54,627 bases of DNA from an uncultured Bacteroidales bacterium (GCA_937914945.1 CALGJF010000046.1:1-54627); one strand, 5' to 3'. Shown: positions 26,405 to 35,905, counted from the first letter of the stretch. Translations and numbers: made by a program. Notes: generated by a model not told the origin, from the sequence alone.

Positions 26405-29400
26405 TTAGAGAGTTACTCTCTTGGTTACAATCTTGTCGTTTTCGCGTACCTTTATAATATAGATACCGCTTGTCATGTTCTCGACCTTGCGGCCTGCCAC
26501 ATCATAAATGGCAACGATTGCATTGCTGTCTATGGTGTTTATGTCAACTATTCCGGTAGTGCCCGTAGCGGGAATACCTATTGCACGCATAGCAACAGGA
26601 GCCTTCACCGAACCTGCCATACCGGCGAAAGTTATACCGCCATCGATATCGAACATTTCGCCTGTTACCTTATTATATAGACGGAATATAACATTCTCGC
26701 CTGCCTCACCGGCAACAGATACAAATGCAAGACCATTGATGAAGCCACCCTCGCCACGGCACTCATCGTCCACAAAAGCTACAACCACCAAATCGTCGGT
26801 TTCCTCAATGTCTACCCTGGCAATCACAGGCATAGTGTTGGCAAACTTGCTGCCATCTATCACCCACATTGATGCTCCGCGTGCTGCTGCTCTCGATGCG
26901 GTGTTTGCCGTGAAGTAGCCCTGCTCCATTGTAAAGCGGCCCGGCATAGAGACAGTTGCCTCGGCGTTTGTATACACCATATAACCCTCCTGGGGCATAA
27001 GTTCTGCAAGATCGCCGAGCCAAGCGCCATCGGTACAGGTTACAAAGCCCCTGTCTTTGGAGAGGATAATGTCGCCTTCGCTGAAAGCAGATGCATCGAA
27101 AATATCCTCAACGGCATATGCATATTCATAGGGATATGATACCCAGTTCCAGCCCTTCTCGAGCTTTTTATCAGCAATGCTGCCATCGTTACTGAACATA
27201 TTTGCCATAGTAACGACACTTGCCGATGAGAGCATATTCACTTTATATGCCTCGGCCTCTGTTATATAATCTAATGTGCCGAAGAGACCATATTTTGCAT
27301 CGTTGAATACAAGGTCGGTCTTGCTACGGGCCTCGATGAGATTTTTTGAAAGTTCGCTTACCGATAAACTTGAATTGATAAGCGATATCCAGCTCCAACC
27401 CTCGGCAACGGTTAATTTCTCGGCCATTTCAACATGCTGCTCAAAGGATATTGTGTTACCACCATCCTCAACCGAAGCAGCATCGTACTCTACGTTGATG
27501 GTAGCCTGCGGGCAAAGGGCACGGGCAACTATTGTGTAGTTTACATTGTTGCCATCGAGCTCGCCATCGGAAATCTCAAAGAGTTCCCAGTCGTAAGGCA
27601 ATTCCAGTTGTTCGGGAGCTACACTGATACTCAATGCAGAGGCATCGAAATCGGCATCCTCGGGCGAGAATGTAACGGTCAAAGTCTGCTCCTGACCATC
27701 GTTGTAGAATGTATTGCCTATGCCGTTTACAAAAAGTTCATCTACACGTCTTTTTACGGCAACCGCACAGGTTTCAACAACCGAGGGATTATCCTCGCTG
27801 GTGAATGTGATAACAGCGTCGCCCTTGCCGTTTACACGGAAGTTGTGACGATTGCTAACCTCATCGTAGCCGGTGTATTCAATTGCAAAATTATCGTTTA
27901 CCTCCACAAGAATATTCTTGTTTGTAGCATCTTCGGGGTAGGCTGTTGCTGTAATGAAGAATTCCGGTATTTCGGCATTTCCATACCATATAGTCTTTTC
28001 TGTTTCGGAAAGTTCAATCTTGTTTACCGACTGAACCACAAAGAGAGAAACCTGGTCGCTGATATCCCCGTTCACAACTGCATTGACCAATACACGTACA
28101 TCGGGCACGGTGATAAAGCGGAACCTTAATACGCAGGTTCTCTTATCGTCGCTCAACACAGTGCTTATAATCTCAACCTCGGCATCGCCAAGCTGCTCCA
28201 GGTTGCCGTTTACTATGAACATTTCAAATGTATCTACATTTGCATCGCCCGGCTCTACCTGCGCAACAGCCTCAATAACCTGACCAACAGCCACCTGCAC
28301 GCCATTCGAGCCTTCGTCTATTACCTGCCCTGCTACGCTCACGATGTTTACACCTGTGGGTGTGCGCTTGATAACAGTATAATGCTCAACTACCACATCG
28401 GGGTTATCGTCGCTGGTGAATGTGAATGCCACCTCACCGGGAGCATATGCGTGCAGTTCATAAACACCGGTTTCATTGTTAAATAAGATTTCTGCCACAG
28501 CAGGTGCCGAGGACTCCACGGTAAAGCGGTCGTTCTTAACGCCATCGGGTGTTACATCATATTTGAAATCGAACACCTGGGCACTTTCGCCAATCCAATA
28601 TTCGGGTTGCAATGAAACATCGATGTTTTGTACCCTGTTATATACGTTAAGCAGCACATTGCCACCCATTCGCGTTCCATCTACAAATATCTGCAAATAG
28701 AAATCTTCGGCGGGGAGCATTGCAAAAGTGAAGTTCATTGTGCATACACCATTGGCTACATCCATACCGGTTACCGACACGCAATCCTCGTAACCCTGGA
28801 TTTCCATACCATCACTGTTCACGAAGCGCATTTCAAAACTATTGAAATCGGCATCGGCAGGGTTGAGCTCTGCCACAGCAGTAACATTATCGCCTACATA
28901 AACATCGGCCATAGGGCGTGTTTCGGCACCCTCAACCGACTCACCGTTTATGGTGGTGATTGTGGCATCATATACGGCCTGCCTGATAACAGCCTCTACC
29001 TCAACGCTCTTTGTTGTGTCATATTTACTTGTGAACACCAGAGTGGTTACACCCTTCTTCATTGCTGTAACAATGTATTTCGAGCCTGTATCGTCGGTTT
29101 CAACCAACACGGTTGAGGGATCGAGCGAGGTTAATGTGTATTCTTCGTTTGGTTCCACCACAGGAGCGCCGCTATCGTCGTAAACCCAATGGAATATGGG
29201 AGCGTTTACATAGCCTGTCATATCCTTTGAATACTCGTCGAAGATTGTAAACTCTATGTTACCTTTATAACTGAACTCCTGCAATGCCGACAAGACATTC
29301 ACTTGGAATGTAACCTCTGCATCGGGGTTGTCATTGGCTACAGCGGTTATTGTCGCAGTTCCCAAAGCAACGGGAACAATGGTTGTACCGTCAACTATCT

Positions 29401-30304
29401 GAATCACCTCCTCGCTATCCACGGTGAATGTAACACCCGGGGTTGTGGGGTAGCTCTCGCTGTTGTTATATACCACCTCTGGAACAAAACGGCCCATGCC
29501 AAGATATATATCGGCATCGGCAATGGCGATGCTTGTTACCGGCTGATATACCAAAATATTAACATCAACTGTAAGCCCACCTGCAACAGCCCTTGCAATC
29601 ACCGGGTCAGGGGTTGAATTCAAAGCGGTAATTACATCGTTCCCCTCCTCTATTGTTACGTAGTATGAAGTAGGGTTGCCTGCGTCGTCCATCGATGTAA
29701 GGTCCCAAGTGATAGAGCCCTCGGGAACGGTTGCCGGCATCTCCTCGCCATTGGTATCTGACTTGAAGATATATTCGATTAATGCACCGTCGCTCACGGT
29801 CATTTTCTCGCCCACATTCACACGAATGGCGTTGATATTCGCGTAATAGGTAACGCGCATTTGGTTGGCAGGTATAAACATACCTCTAAAAATCTGAATG
29901 CTCTGATTCTCTTCATAGGTGAAGTCGCCTTTGTAGGTAATAAGAGGCTGTTCGCCCGATTCATCATACATTTCAAGAGGATAGACAAGCCCGCTTACAG
30001 GGTCGTACACCTTGAAATCGATTTGACTGTCCACATCGTCGTTGGTACCACCCACACGAAGTGCATAGACCTTGTAGTTGTCGGCCATCATATAAGACGT
30101 TGACAAGGCTCTTATCTGGTCACCGATAAAAGCAGCCACTTGAGGTTCCGTCACGCCCGAAAAGATGTCGTGAGAAGCAGATTCTACGCTAACGTACACG
30201 ACAGTTTGCTCCTGATACTCACTCGATGGATCGCTCCACCCGCTCTGTGCCCACAGCGTCATTGATCCCATCAAGAACAACAAGGTTAATAGATGTTTTC
30301 TCAT
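26405..30304 (-). CDS. Ig-like (BIG2) repeat surface protein with type IX sorting tail
   Basis: 1299 aa with a signal peptide ending LWAQ (about residue 19). An N-terminal domain contains VAAFIGDQIRALS, and a related segment, VVAFVDDECRGEGG, recurs near residue 1170. Several BIG2-type Ig modules follow, with repeated A-x-I-T-F-T-S-x-D-N-P-x-V strands. Near residues 975-1150 there is a WSWISLIN / WNWVSYPYEY region. The C-terminus is a type A sorting tail (AIVAIYDVAGRKV, then SGIYIIKVRENDKIVTKRV). It should be exported by the type IX system and displayed on the surface. It is divergent from the one-component-like regulator at 30543, which may control it. Confidence 0.87.
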   Translation of the reverse strand: MRKHLLTLLFLMGSMTLWAQSGWSDPSSEYQEQTVVYVSVESASHDIFSGVTEPQVAAFIGDQIRALSTSYMMADNYKVYALRVGGTNDDVDSQIDFKVYDPVSGLVYPLEMYDESGEQPLITYKGDFTYEENQSIQIFRGMFIPANQMRVTYYANINAIRVNVGEKMTVSDGALIEYIFKSDTNGEEMPATVPEGSITWDLTSMDDAGNPTSYYVTIEEGNDVITALNSTPDPVIARAVAGGLTVDVNILVYQPVTSIAIADADIYLGMGRFVPEVVYNNSESYPTTPGVTFTVDSEEVIQIVDGTTIVPVALGTATITAVANDNPDAEVTFQVNVLSALQEFSYKGNIEFTIFDEYSKDMTGYVNAPIFHWVYDDSGAPVVEPNEEYTLTSLDPSTVLVETDDTGSKYIVTAMKKGVTTLVFTSKYDTTKSVEVEAVIRQAVYDATITTINGESVEGAETRPMADVYVGDNVTAVAELNPADADFNSFEMRFVNSDGMEIQGYEDCVSVTGMDVANGVCTMNFTFAMLPAEDFYLQIFVDGTRMGGNVLLNVYNRVQNIDVSLQPEYWIGESAQVFDFKYDVTPDGVKNDRFTVESSAPAVAEILFNNETGVYELHAYAPGEVAFTFTSDDNPDVVVEHYTVIKRTPTGVNIVSVAGQVIDEGSNGVQVAVGQVIEAVAQVEPGDANVDTFEMFIVNGNLEQLGDAEVEIISTVLSDDKRTCVLRFRFITVPDVRVLVNAVVNGDISDQVSLFVVQSVNKIELSETEKTIWYGNAEIPEFFITATAYPEDATNKNILVEVNDNFAIEYTGYDEVSNRHNFRVNGKGDAVITFTSEDNPSVVETCAVAVKRRVDELFVNGIGNTFYNDGQEQTLTVTFSPEDADFDASALSISVAPEQLELPYDWELFEISDGELDGNNVNYTIVARALCPQATINVEYDAASVEDGGNTISFEQHVEMAEKLTVAEGWSWISLINSSLSVSELSKNLIEARSKTDLVFNDAKYGLFGTLDYITEAEAYKVNMLSSASVVTMANMFSNDGSIADKKLEKGWNWVSYPYEYAYAVEDIFDASAFSEGDIILSKDRGFVTCTDGAWLGDLAELMPQEGYMVYTNAEATVSMPGRFTMEQGYFTANTASRAAARGASMWVIDGSKFANTMPVIARVDIEETDDLVVVAFVDDECRGEGGFINGLAFVSVAGEAGENVIFRLYNKVTGEMFDIDGGITFAGMAGSVKAPVAMRAIGIPATGTTGIVDINTIDSNAIVAIYDVAGRKVENMTSGIYIIKVRENDKIVTKRVTL

Positions 30305-30365
30305 AACAATGAATATTTTGAATGATTAATAAATATTTTAGCGTTTTCACAAATTTTCATTGATG

Positions 30366-30373
30366 CAAATTTA
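30366..30373 (-). promoter_or_regulatory. -7 element of the Ig-like surface protein gene
   Basis: TAAATTTG on the minus strand (30373-30366) matches TAnnTTTG about 60 bases before the start codon. No TTG was found at the expected distance upstream, so expression may need an activator. Confidence 0.5.
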
Positions 30374-30513
30374 TCTTTTGAAAAACGAAGGTTTTTTCAC
30401 ACAAAAGATATTGTTTTTAACGCAAAACACAATTACCACCCATAAAGGGCACAATACGTAAAAATTTCACTACAAATGTTAAAAAACATGAAATATGGGG
30501 GGGTAATTTATAT

Positions 30514-30521
30514 TATCTTTG
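30514..30521 (+). promoter_or_regulatory. -7 element of the regulator gene
   Basis: TATCTTTG (30514-30521) matches TAnnTTTG and lies 21 bases before ATG 30543, giving a very short leader. This also argues against the TTG start at 30519, which would fall inside the promoter. No good -33 TTG is visible. Confidence 0.6.
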
Positions 30522-30542
30522 CCAAAAACAACAAAAAAGAAT

Positions 30543-32873
30543 ATGAAAAACACAATTATTATAGCCATAACCGCTCTCTTTTGCACGCTGTTTTCATGCA
30601 AAGAAAACGCCACACAAAAGAGCAACGAACACGAAATCGCAGCAGCCGCAATAGCCGACAGCGTAAAGAGTGTGGAGAGGCTGAAAATGCACCTGGAACA
30701 CTTCGATTCATTGAACGAAAAGAGGGCTGCACTGCTCATAAGGCAGAAATTAGGCAGCGCACTACGCAAGAAATCGGTTTTCGACGCAGCCATAACCGTG
30801 CACGAGCAGTGCATTGCCACCGCCACCGAACTGCAAGATACTTTGCAGCTTATAATAGCCCTTAACAACCAGGGAACAAATTTCAGACGCATTGGAGACC
30901 TCGAAGAGGCCAGCATATACCACTACCACGCATTGGAGCTATGCGACAACACCGTGGGCGACACCTCGTTCATTGCACGCAAGAACAGGGTGCGCACACT
31001 CAACGGGCTGGGCAACGTGATGCTGTCGCTGCGCAATACCGAGGTGGCCGAGGAGATGTTCCGCCGCGCCCTGCAAGGCGAAAAGGAGCTCAACAGCGCT
31101 ACGGGGCAAGCCATAAACTATGCCAACATAGGTGCCATAAAGGAGATGGAGGGCGATATAGATTCGGCTCGCATATATTACAACCTCTCTATGGAGAAGA
31201 ACGTAGAGGGCAACAACAGATTGGGCATAAGCCTGTGCCACCAGAATCTTGGCGATCTCGATGAGAAAAGCGGCAACTACGCGAGCGCGCGCGAGAACTA
31301 TATAAAGAGCTATAACATAGGTGTGCAGAACAAGGATGTATGGCACTGGCTCAACTCCTGTATTTCGCTTGCAGGGCTCTATCTTAAAGAAGGAAACATA
31401 AAAGAAGCCGAAAGATACAACAGCGAAGCTTTAGATGCTGCCGTGAAGATTAAGGCAAAGAGCAGGCTTGCCAACCTTTATTTGCAGCAAGCAAAAATTT
31501 ATGAAAGCAGCGGAAAATATGAGAAAGCACTGCATAGCACGCAAAAAGCAAACATATACAAAGACAGCATAGAGAGCGAAGAAAACCGCGTGTATATGCA
31601 GAACCTGCGTGTAAAATATGAGGTGAACAAAAGGAAAAAGGAGGTAGACGAGGCATTGGCTCTTGCACAATATGAAAAGCATATGCGCAACCTGATATTG
31701 TGGAGCAGCATTCTCACCATTTTGCTCATTCTTGTGGCTGTTGCTGCATTCATACGAGCAGCAATGGAGCGCAAGAGGGCAAACTCACTGCTGGAAAAGA
31801 GCAACCGCGAACGCCAGGATTTCTACCGCGGAATAACACACCAGTTGCGCACACCGCTCACCATAATTTTAGGAATGACACACGAACTAAGCCGTTTCAT
31901 ACCGGCCGACAACAAGGTGGCACAGGAGTCATTCGGCGCGGTTACCCGCAAAAGCCACGAACTGCTGGACCTTGTAACGGAAATGATTAGATACAACAAG
32001 GGAGAGCAGGGAGAACCCATTGTATCGGAACTTAGAACAGGAGATAGAGAGGTATCTGTCAAGAACTCACCCATCATAAACAACGAAATAGAGGATAACG
32101 AAAATTATATTCTTGTGGCCGAGGACGACCACGACATGGCATTGCTCATTACACAAATGCTCAAGAACCAGGGATACAGATACCACTGGGCGCAAAACGG
32201 GCAGGAAGCATACCAATTTGTAGAAAGGAATCTGCCACGACTCATAATCACAGACATTATGATGCCGCAAATGGACGGGCTTGAACTAATAAAAGCCATA
32301 AGAGCCAACGAAAAGACCAACCACATACCCATAATAGTGGTTTCGGCGCGCACCGAGAACGACGACCGATTGGCCGGATTCAATGCCGGAGCCGAGGTGT
32401 ACCTGGGCAAGCCATTCATTCCCGACGAGCTACTGCTTATGGTGCGCAAACTGCTGGAGCAAAGGGAATTACTCAAGAAAAAATACAGCCAGCAGATAGA
32501 GGAGGCCGACAAGACCGACTATAGCGAAATTATCAAAGGGGTAAACAAGAGCGAGCAAGAGTTCATAAAGCAGATTAACGAATACATAAGCGAGAATATA
32601 ATGGACTGCAACCTGAATGCCGCAATGCTTGCCAACCACTTGATAATGAGCATATCCACACTAAATAGAAAGATAAATGGCATAACAGGCACCAACACCA
32701 CCAACTACATACGCCAGCGTAAACTTGCGCGTGCCAAATACTTGCTCAAAAACAGCGATATGTCTATGGGCGAGATACAGGCAGTGTGCGGGTTTGAAAC
32801 GCCCAGCTACTTCAGCCGCACATTCAAAGCCGAGTTCAACATAACACCCACGGAATACAGGCGAAGCAAATAG
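30543..32873 (+). CDS. TPR hybrid two-component regulator lacking the ATPase domain
   Basis: 776 aa from ATG 30543. A lipobox-like signal peptide (LFSC) starts it. A periplasmic TPR array covers about residues 60-370 (repeated A-x-x-Y-x-x-A-L and N-L-G patterns), and one membrane segment lies near 383-405. A His-box follows, with H433 in GITHQLRTPLTIILG, and then only about 65 residues of second helix. There is no N-, G1- or G2-box, so no HATPase domain. A complete receiver follows (EDD; phospho-acceptor D571 in TDIMMPQMDG; K623 in LGKPF), then an AraC-type DNA-binding domain at about 680-776. It resembles Bacteroides hybrid regulators, but autophosphorylation should be impossible. It is divergent from the Ig-like surface protein. 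Confidence 0.88.
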   Translation: MKNTIIIAITALFCTLFSCKENATQKSNEHEIAAAAIADSVKSVERLKMHLEHFDSLNEKRAALLIRQKLGSALRKKSVFDAAITVHEQCIATATELQDTLQLIIALNNQGTNFRRIGDLEEASIYHYHALELCDNTVGDTSFIARKNRVRTLNGLGNVMLSLRNTEVAEEMFRRALQGEKELNSATGQAINYANIGAIKEMEGDIDSARIYYNLSMEKNVEGNNRLGISLCHQNLGDLDEKSGNYASARENYIKSYNIGVQNKDVWHWLNSCISLAGLYLKEGNIKEAERYNSEALDAAVKIKAKSRLANLYLQQAKIYESSGKYEKALHSTQKANIYKDSIESEENRVYMQNLRVKYEVNKRKKEVDEALALAQYEKHMRNLILWSSILTILLILVAVAAFIRAAMERKRANSLLEKSNRERQDFYRGITHQLRTPLTIILGMTHELSRFIPADNKVAQESFGAVTRKSHELLDLVTEMIRYNKGEQGEPIVSELRTGDREVSVKNSPIINNEIEDNENYILVAEDDHDMALLITQMLKNQGYRYHWAQNGQEAYQFVERNLPRLIITDIMMPQMDGLELIKAIRANEKTNHIPIIVVSARTENDDRLAGFNAGAEVYLGKPFIPDELLLMVRKLLEQRELLKKKYSQQIEEADKTDYSEIIKGVNKSEQEFIKQINEYISENIMDCNLNAAMLANHLIMSISTLNRKINGITGTNTTNYIRQRKLARAKYLLKNSDMSMGEIQAVCGFETPSYFSRTFKAEFNITPTEYRRSK

Positions 32874-32917
32874 ACAGGCACTTGAAGAGTGCTACACAAG
32901 AAAAACGATATTTCAAG

Positions 32918-32948
32918 GCTCTCCCTTTTATCAAGGGAGGGCTTTTTT
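32918..32948 (+). terminator. Terminator of the hybrid regulator gene
   Basis: A ten-pair stem with one G-T pair (32918-32927 with 32933-32942), a five-base loop and six T (32943-32948). It lies 44 bases after the stop codon. Confidence 0.88.
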
Positions 32949-33082
32949 ACGTTTTGTACCCAAAAAAACACCTTTTGAGCGCCTTTATGCGCTTTAAGTG
33001 AAAAAAACGATGCTTTTGAGTGAAAAAGAAATAGACTTTTTCTTGGCAATTTTGTTGCATAAAAACAAAATGTACGCAGTTT

Positions 33083-33436
33083 ATGACAGACGTAATGGAA
33101 AAACTGAAGAAAAGATACACAAAAATGCTGGGCTGCGAACCGCCATTTTTTGTAGATAATGGTTATACCATTGAGAAATTTGCTGCCGACCTGGGAACAA
33201 ACCGCAGTTACGCATCGAAATTCACAAACTGCGCATTGGGGATATCCTTCCCCACCCTGCTCAATAAATTAAGGCTTGCACATTTTATTCGTCTGAAAAG
33301 CGAGAATCCCGGCACCCCCATAAAGACACTTGCCGAAAAATGCGGATTCAAGAACAGTTTTTCATTTCGCAGGGCATTCAAAAGCGAGTATGGGGTATCG
33401 GCAAGCGAGTATTTCAAAAGCACATTAAAAGACTAA
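33083..33436 (+). CDS. Small AraC-type DNA-binding protein
   Basis: 117 aa, essentially one AraC-family DNA-binding domain with two helix-turn-helix units (YTIEKFAADLGTNRSYASKF and IKTLAEKCGFKNSFSFRRAF) and no sensor or receiver domain. The closing F-x-S-E-Y-G-V-S-A-S-E-Y-F motif is typical. Such short AraC proteins are common in Bacteroidales and are often former C-termini of larger regulators. An ATG at 33095 is an alternative start. The gene converges with the DUF1573 gene and the stops overlap by 4 bases. Confidence 0.85.
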   Translation: MTDVMEKLKKRYTKMLGCEPPFFVDNGYTIEKFAADLGTNRSYASKFTNCALGISFPTLLNKLRLAHFIRLKSENPGTPIKTLAEKCGFKNSFSFRRAFKSEYGVSASEYFKSTLKD

Positions 33437-33822
33437 TTCTCCTCTTGGGGAAGTACCATTGCCTTTATGCGCACCACGTTTTTGCGGGGGCGTGTGTTGG
33501 TATATACATATATGCTCTTCAAGTAGAGCCCTTCGCGGTTTTTGGGATAGAATGTAACGAAAACCTGCCCCTTACCGCCGGGGAAGATATCATCTGTTGA
33601 GTGCGTTGCATAAGTACACCCGCATTTCAAAAAAACACCTTCTATGCGCATAGGCTTGTCGCCCGTGTTCACTACATCGAACACACAAGTTACGGAATCG
33701 GTTGCGGCCGACAAGTTTCCGAAATCGTGCATTTTTTTGGGCAGATGAACCTGAGCCTGCGCCGCCATATTGAGCGGCAAGAGAAGAAAGCAGAATAATA
33801 TGAAGGTGATTTTGCTATTCAT
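33433..33822 (-). CDS. DUF1573 secreted protein
   Basis: 129 aa from ATG 33822 (MNSKITF), which gives a clean signal peptide ending AAQAQ; a longer frame upstream would place 68 unlikely residues before it. DUF1573 is recognised by HDFGNL near the mature N-terminus, FDVVNTGDKPMRIEGVFLKCGCT and F-P-G-G-K-G-Q-V-F-V-T-F-Y-P. It is a small immunoglobulin-like beta sandwich, secreted or periplasmic, found in many Bacteroidetes genes of unclear role. It overlaps the AraC gene tail to tail. Confidence 0.87.
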   Translation of the reverse strand: MNSKITFILFCFLLLPLNMAAQAQVHLPKKMHDFGNLSAATDSVTCVFDVVNTGDKPMRIEGVFLKCGCTYATHSTDDIFPGGKGQVFVTFYPKNREGLYLKSIYVYTNTRPRKNVVRIKAMVLPQEEN

Positions 33823-33878
33823 TGTGCCACGAAGATATAACAATATAATCGAACTTACTTTATTACAAACTGTTTTTT

Positions 33879-33908
33879 TTGCTATCTTGCCACAAAAATT
33901 TATTTTTG
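33879..33908 (+). promoter_or_regulatory. Alcohol dehydrogenase promoter
   Basis: TTG at 33879-33881 and TATTTTTG at 33901-33908 are separated by 19 bases, a good Bacteroidetes promoter about 65 bases before the chosen ATG. Confidence 0.68.
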
Positions 33909-33972
33909 GTATAAAAGTAATACAAAATGAAGAAAAAAGAATAATCAGATGTATAACCAAAACAGATGCAGT

Positions 33973-35142
33973 ATGAACAGTTTTATTTATGACATTCCCG
34001 TAAGGGTGTATTTTGGAGAGAACCAATTAGGGTATCTTGGCGATGAGTTAAAGAGATATGGCAAGCGTGTATTGCTCACATACGGCGGTGGCTCTATTAA
34101 GCGTATCGGTTTGTACGACCGTGTAATGGCCGAACTGCACAAAGGCGGGTTCGAGGTTTACGAACTGCAGGGTATTGAGCCCAACCCAAGAATTGAATCG
34201 GTGCGCAAGGGTGCAGCCCTATGCAAGGAGCACAACATTGATGTACTGCTGGCTGTAGGTGGCGGTTCCACTATAGATGCCACAAAATTTATGGCGGCAG
34301 GAGCCTGTGTGGAGCACGATGCATGGGACTTTCTCAACGATAAATGGGCTCCGATAAAAGAGGCTTTGCCCATAGTATCTATTCTCACCCTCTCGGCCAC
34401 AGGCTCCGAGATGGATTGCGGCGGGGTTATAAGCAACCCCGAAACGAAAGACAAGATAGGACGTCTTGCACCGCCTATGTTACCGAAAGCATCGTTCCTC
34501 GACCCCACTCTAACCTATTCCGTGAGCCCCTACCAGACCGCTTGCGGTGCGGTAGATATGTTCTCTCACATTATTGAGGTATATTTTAATATGGAACCCG
34601 ACCTTTATATGCTCGACTGTTTTATGGAGGGTATGATGAAGACAATAATAAAATATGCACCCATAGCCATGAACGAGCCCGAAAATTACGAGGCACGTGC
34701 CAACCTTATGTGGACCTCATCGTGGGCAATCAATGGTTTTGTGAATGGTGGTAAACGCCAAGAGTGGAGCTGCCACCCAATGGAACACGAGCTATCGGCC
34801 ATATACGACATAACCCACGGCCTGGGGCTTGCGTTACTCACACCACGTTGGCTCGAATATTGCCTCGACGAAAGCACCGTTGCCAAATACGTACAATTTG
34901 CAGTCAATGTATTTGGAGTCGATAGCAATCTGCCGCCTATGGATATAGCTCGCGAGGGTATTCGCCGCCTGTCAGGATTCTTCTTTGATACCTTGGGCCT
35001 TGCACGCACATTTACAGAAGTGGGTATAAAGCGTGAGGATTTCCCCATAATGGCAAAGAAATCGTGTGGCGGAGCCGTGCTCAAAGGATTCAAGCACTTG
35101 CAACAAGACGACATAGAAAAGATATTTGAAATGTGCTTGTAA
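33973..35142 (+). CDS. Iron-containing alcohol dehydrogenase, YqhD/butanol dehydrogenase type
   Basis: 389 aa from ATG 33973. This start gives MNSFIYDIPVRVYFG, matching the family N-terminus; an ATG at 33949 would add eight residues. The nucleotide-binding motif GGGSTIDATKF is at about 97-106. Probable metal ligands are D195, H199, H268 and H282, each one residue on from the YqhD ligands D194, H198, H267 and H281. It should reduce aldehydes to alcohols with NAD(P)H in the cytoplasm, for detoxification or fermentative redox balance. It is a single gene with its own promoter; no clear terminator follows. Confidence 0.92.
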   Translation: MNSFIYDIPVRVYFGENQLGYLGDELKRYGKRVLLTYGGGSIKRIGLYDRVMAELHKGGFEVYELQGIEPNPRIESVRKGAALCKEHNIDVLLAVGGGSTIDATKFMAAGACVEHDAWDFLNDKWAPIKEALPIVSILTLSATGSEMDCGGVISNPETKDKIGRLAPPMLPKASFLDPTLTYSVSPYQTACGAVDMFSHIIEVYFNMEPDLYMLDCFMEGMMKTIIKYAPIAMNEPENYEARANLMWTSSWAINGFVNGGKRQEWSCHPMEHELSAIYDITHGLGLALLTPRWLEYCLDESTVAKYVQFAVNVFGVDSNLPPMDIAREGIRRLSGFFFDTLGLARTFTEVGIKREDFPIMAKKSCGGAVLKGFKHLQQDDIEKIFEMCL

Positions 35143-35157
35143 TTCTGCAATAAAGAG

Positions 35158-35285
35158 GCATGGTGCACTGTTTTTCCACTGCTGTTGATATTTCGGCTGC
35201 ATTGAGCAAGTAATGCACAAGCGAGTGGGCGAAAATTTATTTTCACACGCAACGAGCGCAGCCATTACTCGCTATTGGCAACAAA
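35158..35285. repeat. Dispersed intergenic repeat, right copy
   Basis: Shares CTGCATTGAGCAAGTAA (35197-35213) exactly with 288-304, and CAAGTAATG...GCCATTACTCGC...GGCAACAA with about 163-250. It contains an inverted repeat (AGCAAGTAATG against CATTACTCGCT, 10 of 11 pairs) with a smaller GAAAAT/ATTTTC hairpin inside, so it could fold as a cruciform or RNA hairpin. It abuts the truncated pseudogene that follows. Confidence 0.6.
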
Positions 35286-35768
35286 CAGATTGGAAGTTTG
35301 GAATCCTGGTACATTGCCATATGGATTGCAGTACAGAAATTGCATGGTCCTCATAAATCTTTACCTGCTAATCCGCTACTTGCCGACCCTATGTATTGGA
35401 ATGGTTATATTGAAAAGGTGGGTACAGGAACAGAAGACATCATTAACAAATGCCACGAATATGGCCTAAAAACTCCGGAGTTTTATCAAGAAGAGGATTT
35501 TAGAGTTGTCATTTGGCGAACAAACAACGAAGGAAGCGTTCCAAAGTGTTCCAATGATGATCCAAAGGTGTTCCAAAGCGTTCCAACGGATGAAGATAGG
35601 TTATTGGAGGTAATAAAGGAAACTCCCTCAAATTCAAGAGCAGAACTTTCTAGACGATTAAAAATCAGTGAACGTCAAGTTAGAAAGATAACAGACCAAT
35701 TACGAGAAAAAGGCGTATTGATTCGTGAAGGCGGAAACTCTGGGAAATGGGTTATTAATAAGATATAG
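35281..35768 (+). pseudogene. Remnant of an ATP-binding (AlbA/AAA-4-type) protein with C-terminal winged helix
   Basis: The 5' part is missing; similarity begins at the end of the dispersed repeat with NRLEVWNPGTLPYGL (about 35284-35328) in one frame. It continues as KLHGPHKSLPANPLLADP (from about 35340) in another frame, so about one base is lost near 35328. The tail GYIEKVGTGTEDIINKC and FRVVIW is typical of the C-terminus of these divergent-AAA proteins. A winged helix (SRAELSRRLKISERQVRKI) ends it. No start codon or ATP-binding region remains, so it is a degraded gene, perhaps truncated when the repeat inserted or recombined. Confidence 0.8.
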
Positions 35769-35788
35769 TTAAAAAGTAACCAAACTCT

Positions 35789-35818
35789 TTGCTCAATCAA
35801 GGAATTTGGCTACTTTTG
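35789..35818 (+). promoter_or_regulatory. Probable promoter of the glycosyltransferase transcript
   Basis: TTG at 35789-35791 and TACTTTTG at 35811-35818 are 19 bases apart. If used, it gives a leader of about 225 bases before the GTG start at 36049, containing the repeat-like element at 35832-35905. Confidence 0.55.
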
Positions 35819-35831
35819 TATTAGAGTTGTT

Positions 35832-35905
35832 TGACAAAGACAGTGCAAACCGAGAGTAGAATAAAACTTGTTTTAATTATGCCGAGGTGTAGCCTGTTTT
35901 ATGTA
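35832..35905. repeat. Repeat-like intergenic element
   Basis: Contains a perfect 14-base palindrome (TAAAAC-TT-GTTTTA, 35862-35875) flanked by AAACCGAG and GCCGAGGTGTAGCC, with ACAG near the left end and CTGT near the right. From memory, unverified, similar spacers occur between genes in other Bacteroidales. Only one copy is in this window. Confidence 0.35.

Noticed and set aside
33823..34026. 68-residue extension of the DUF1573 protein
   Set aside because: It would place a second hydrophobic stretch before a clean signal peptide and cover the divergent promoter region.
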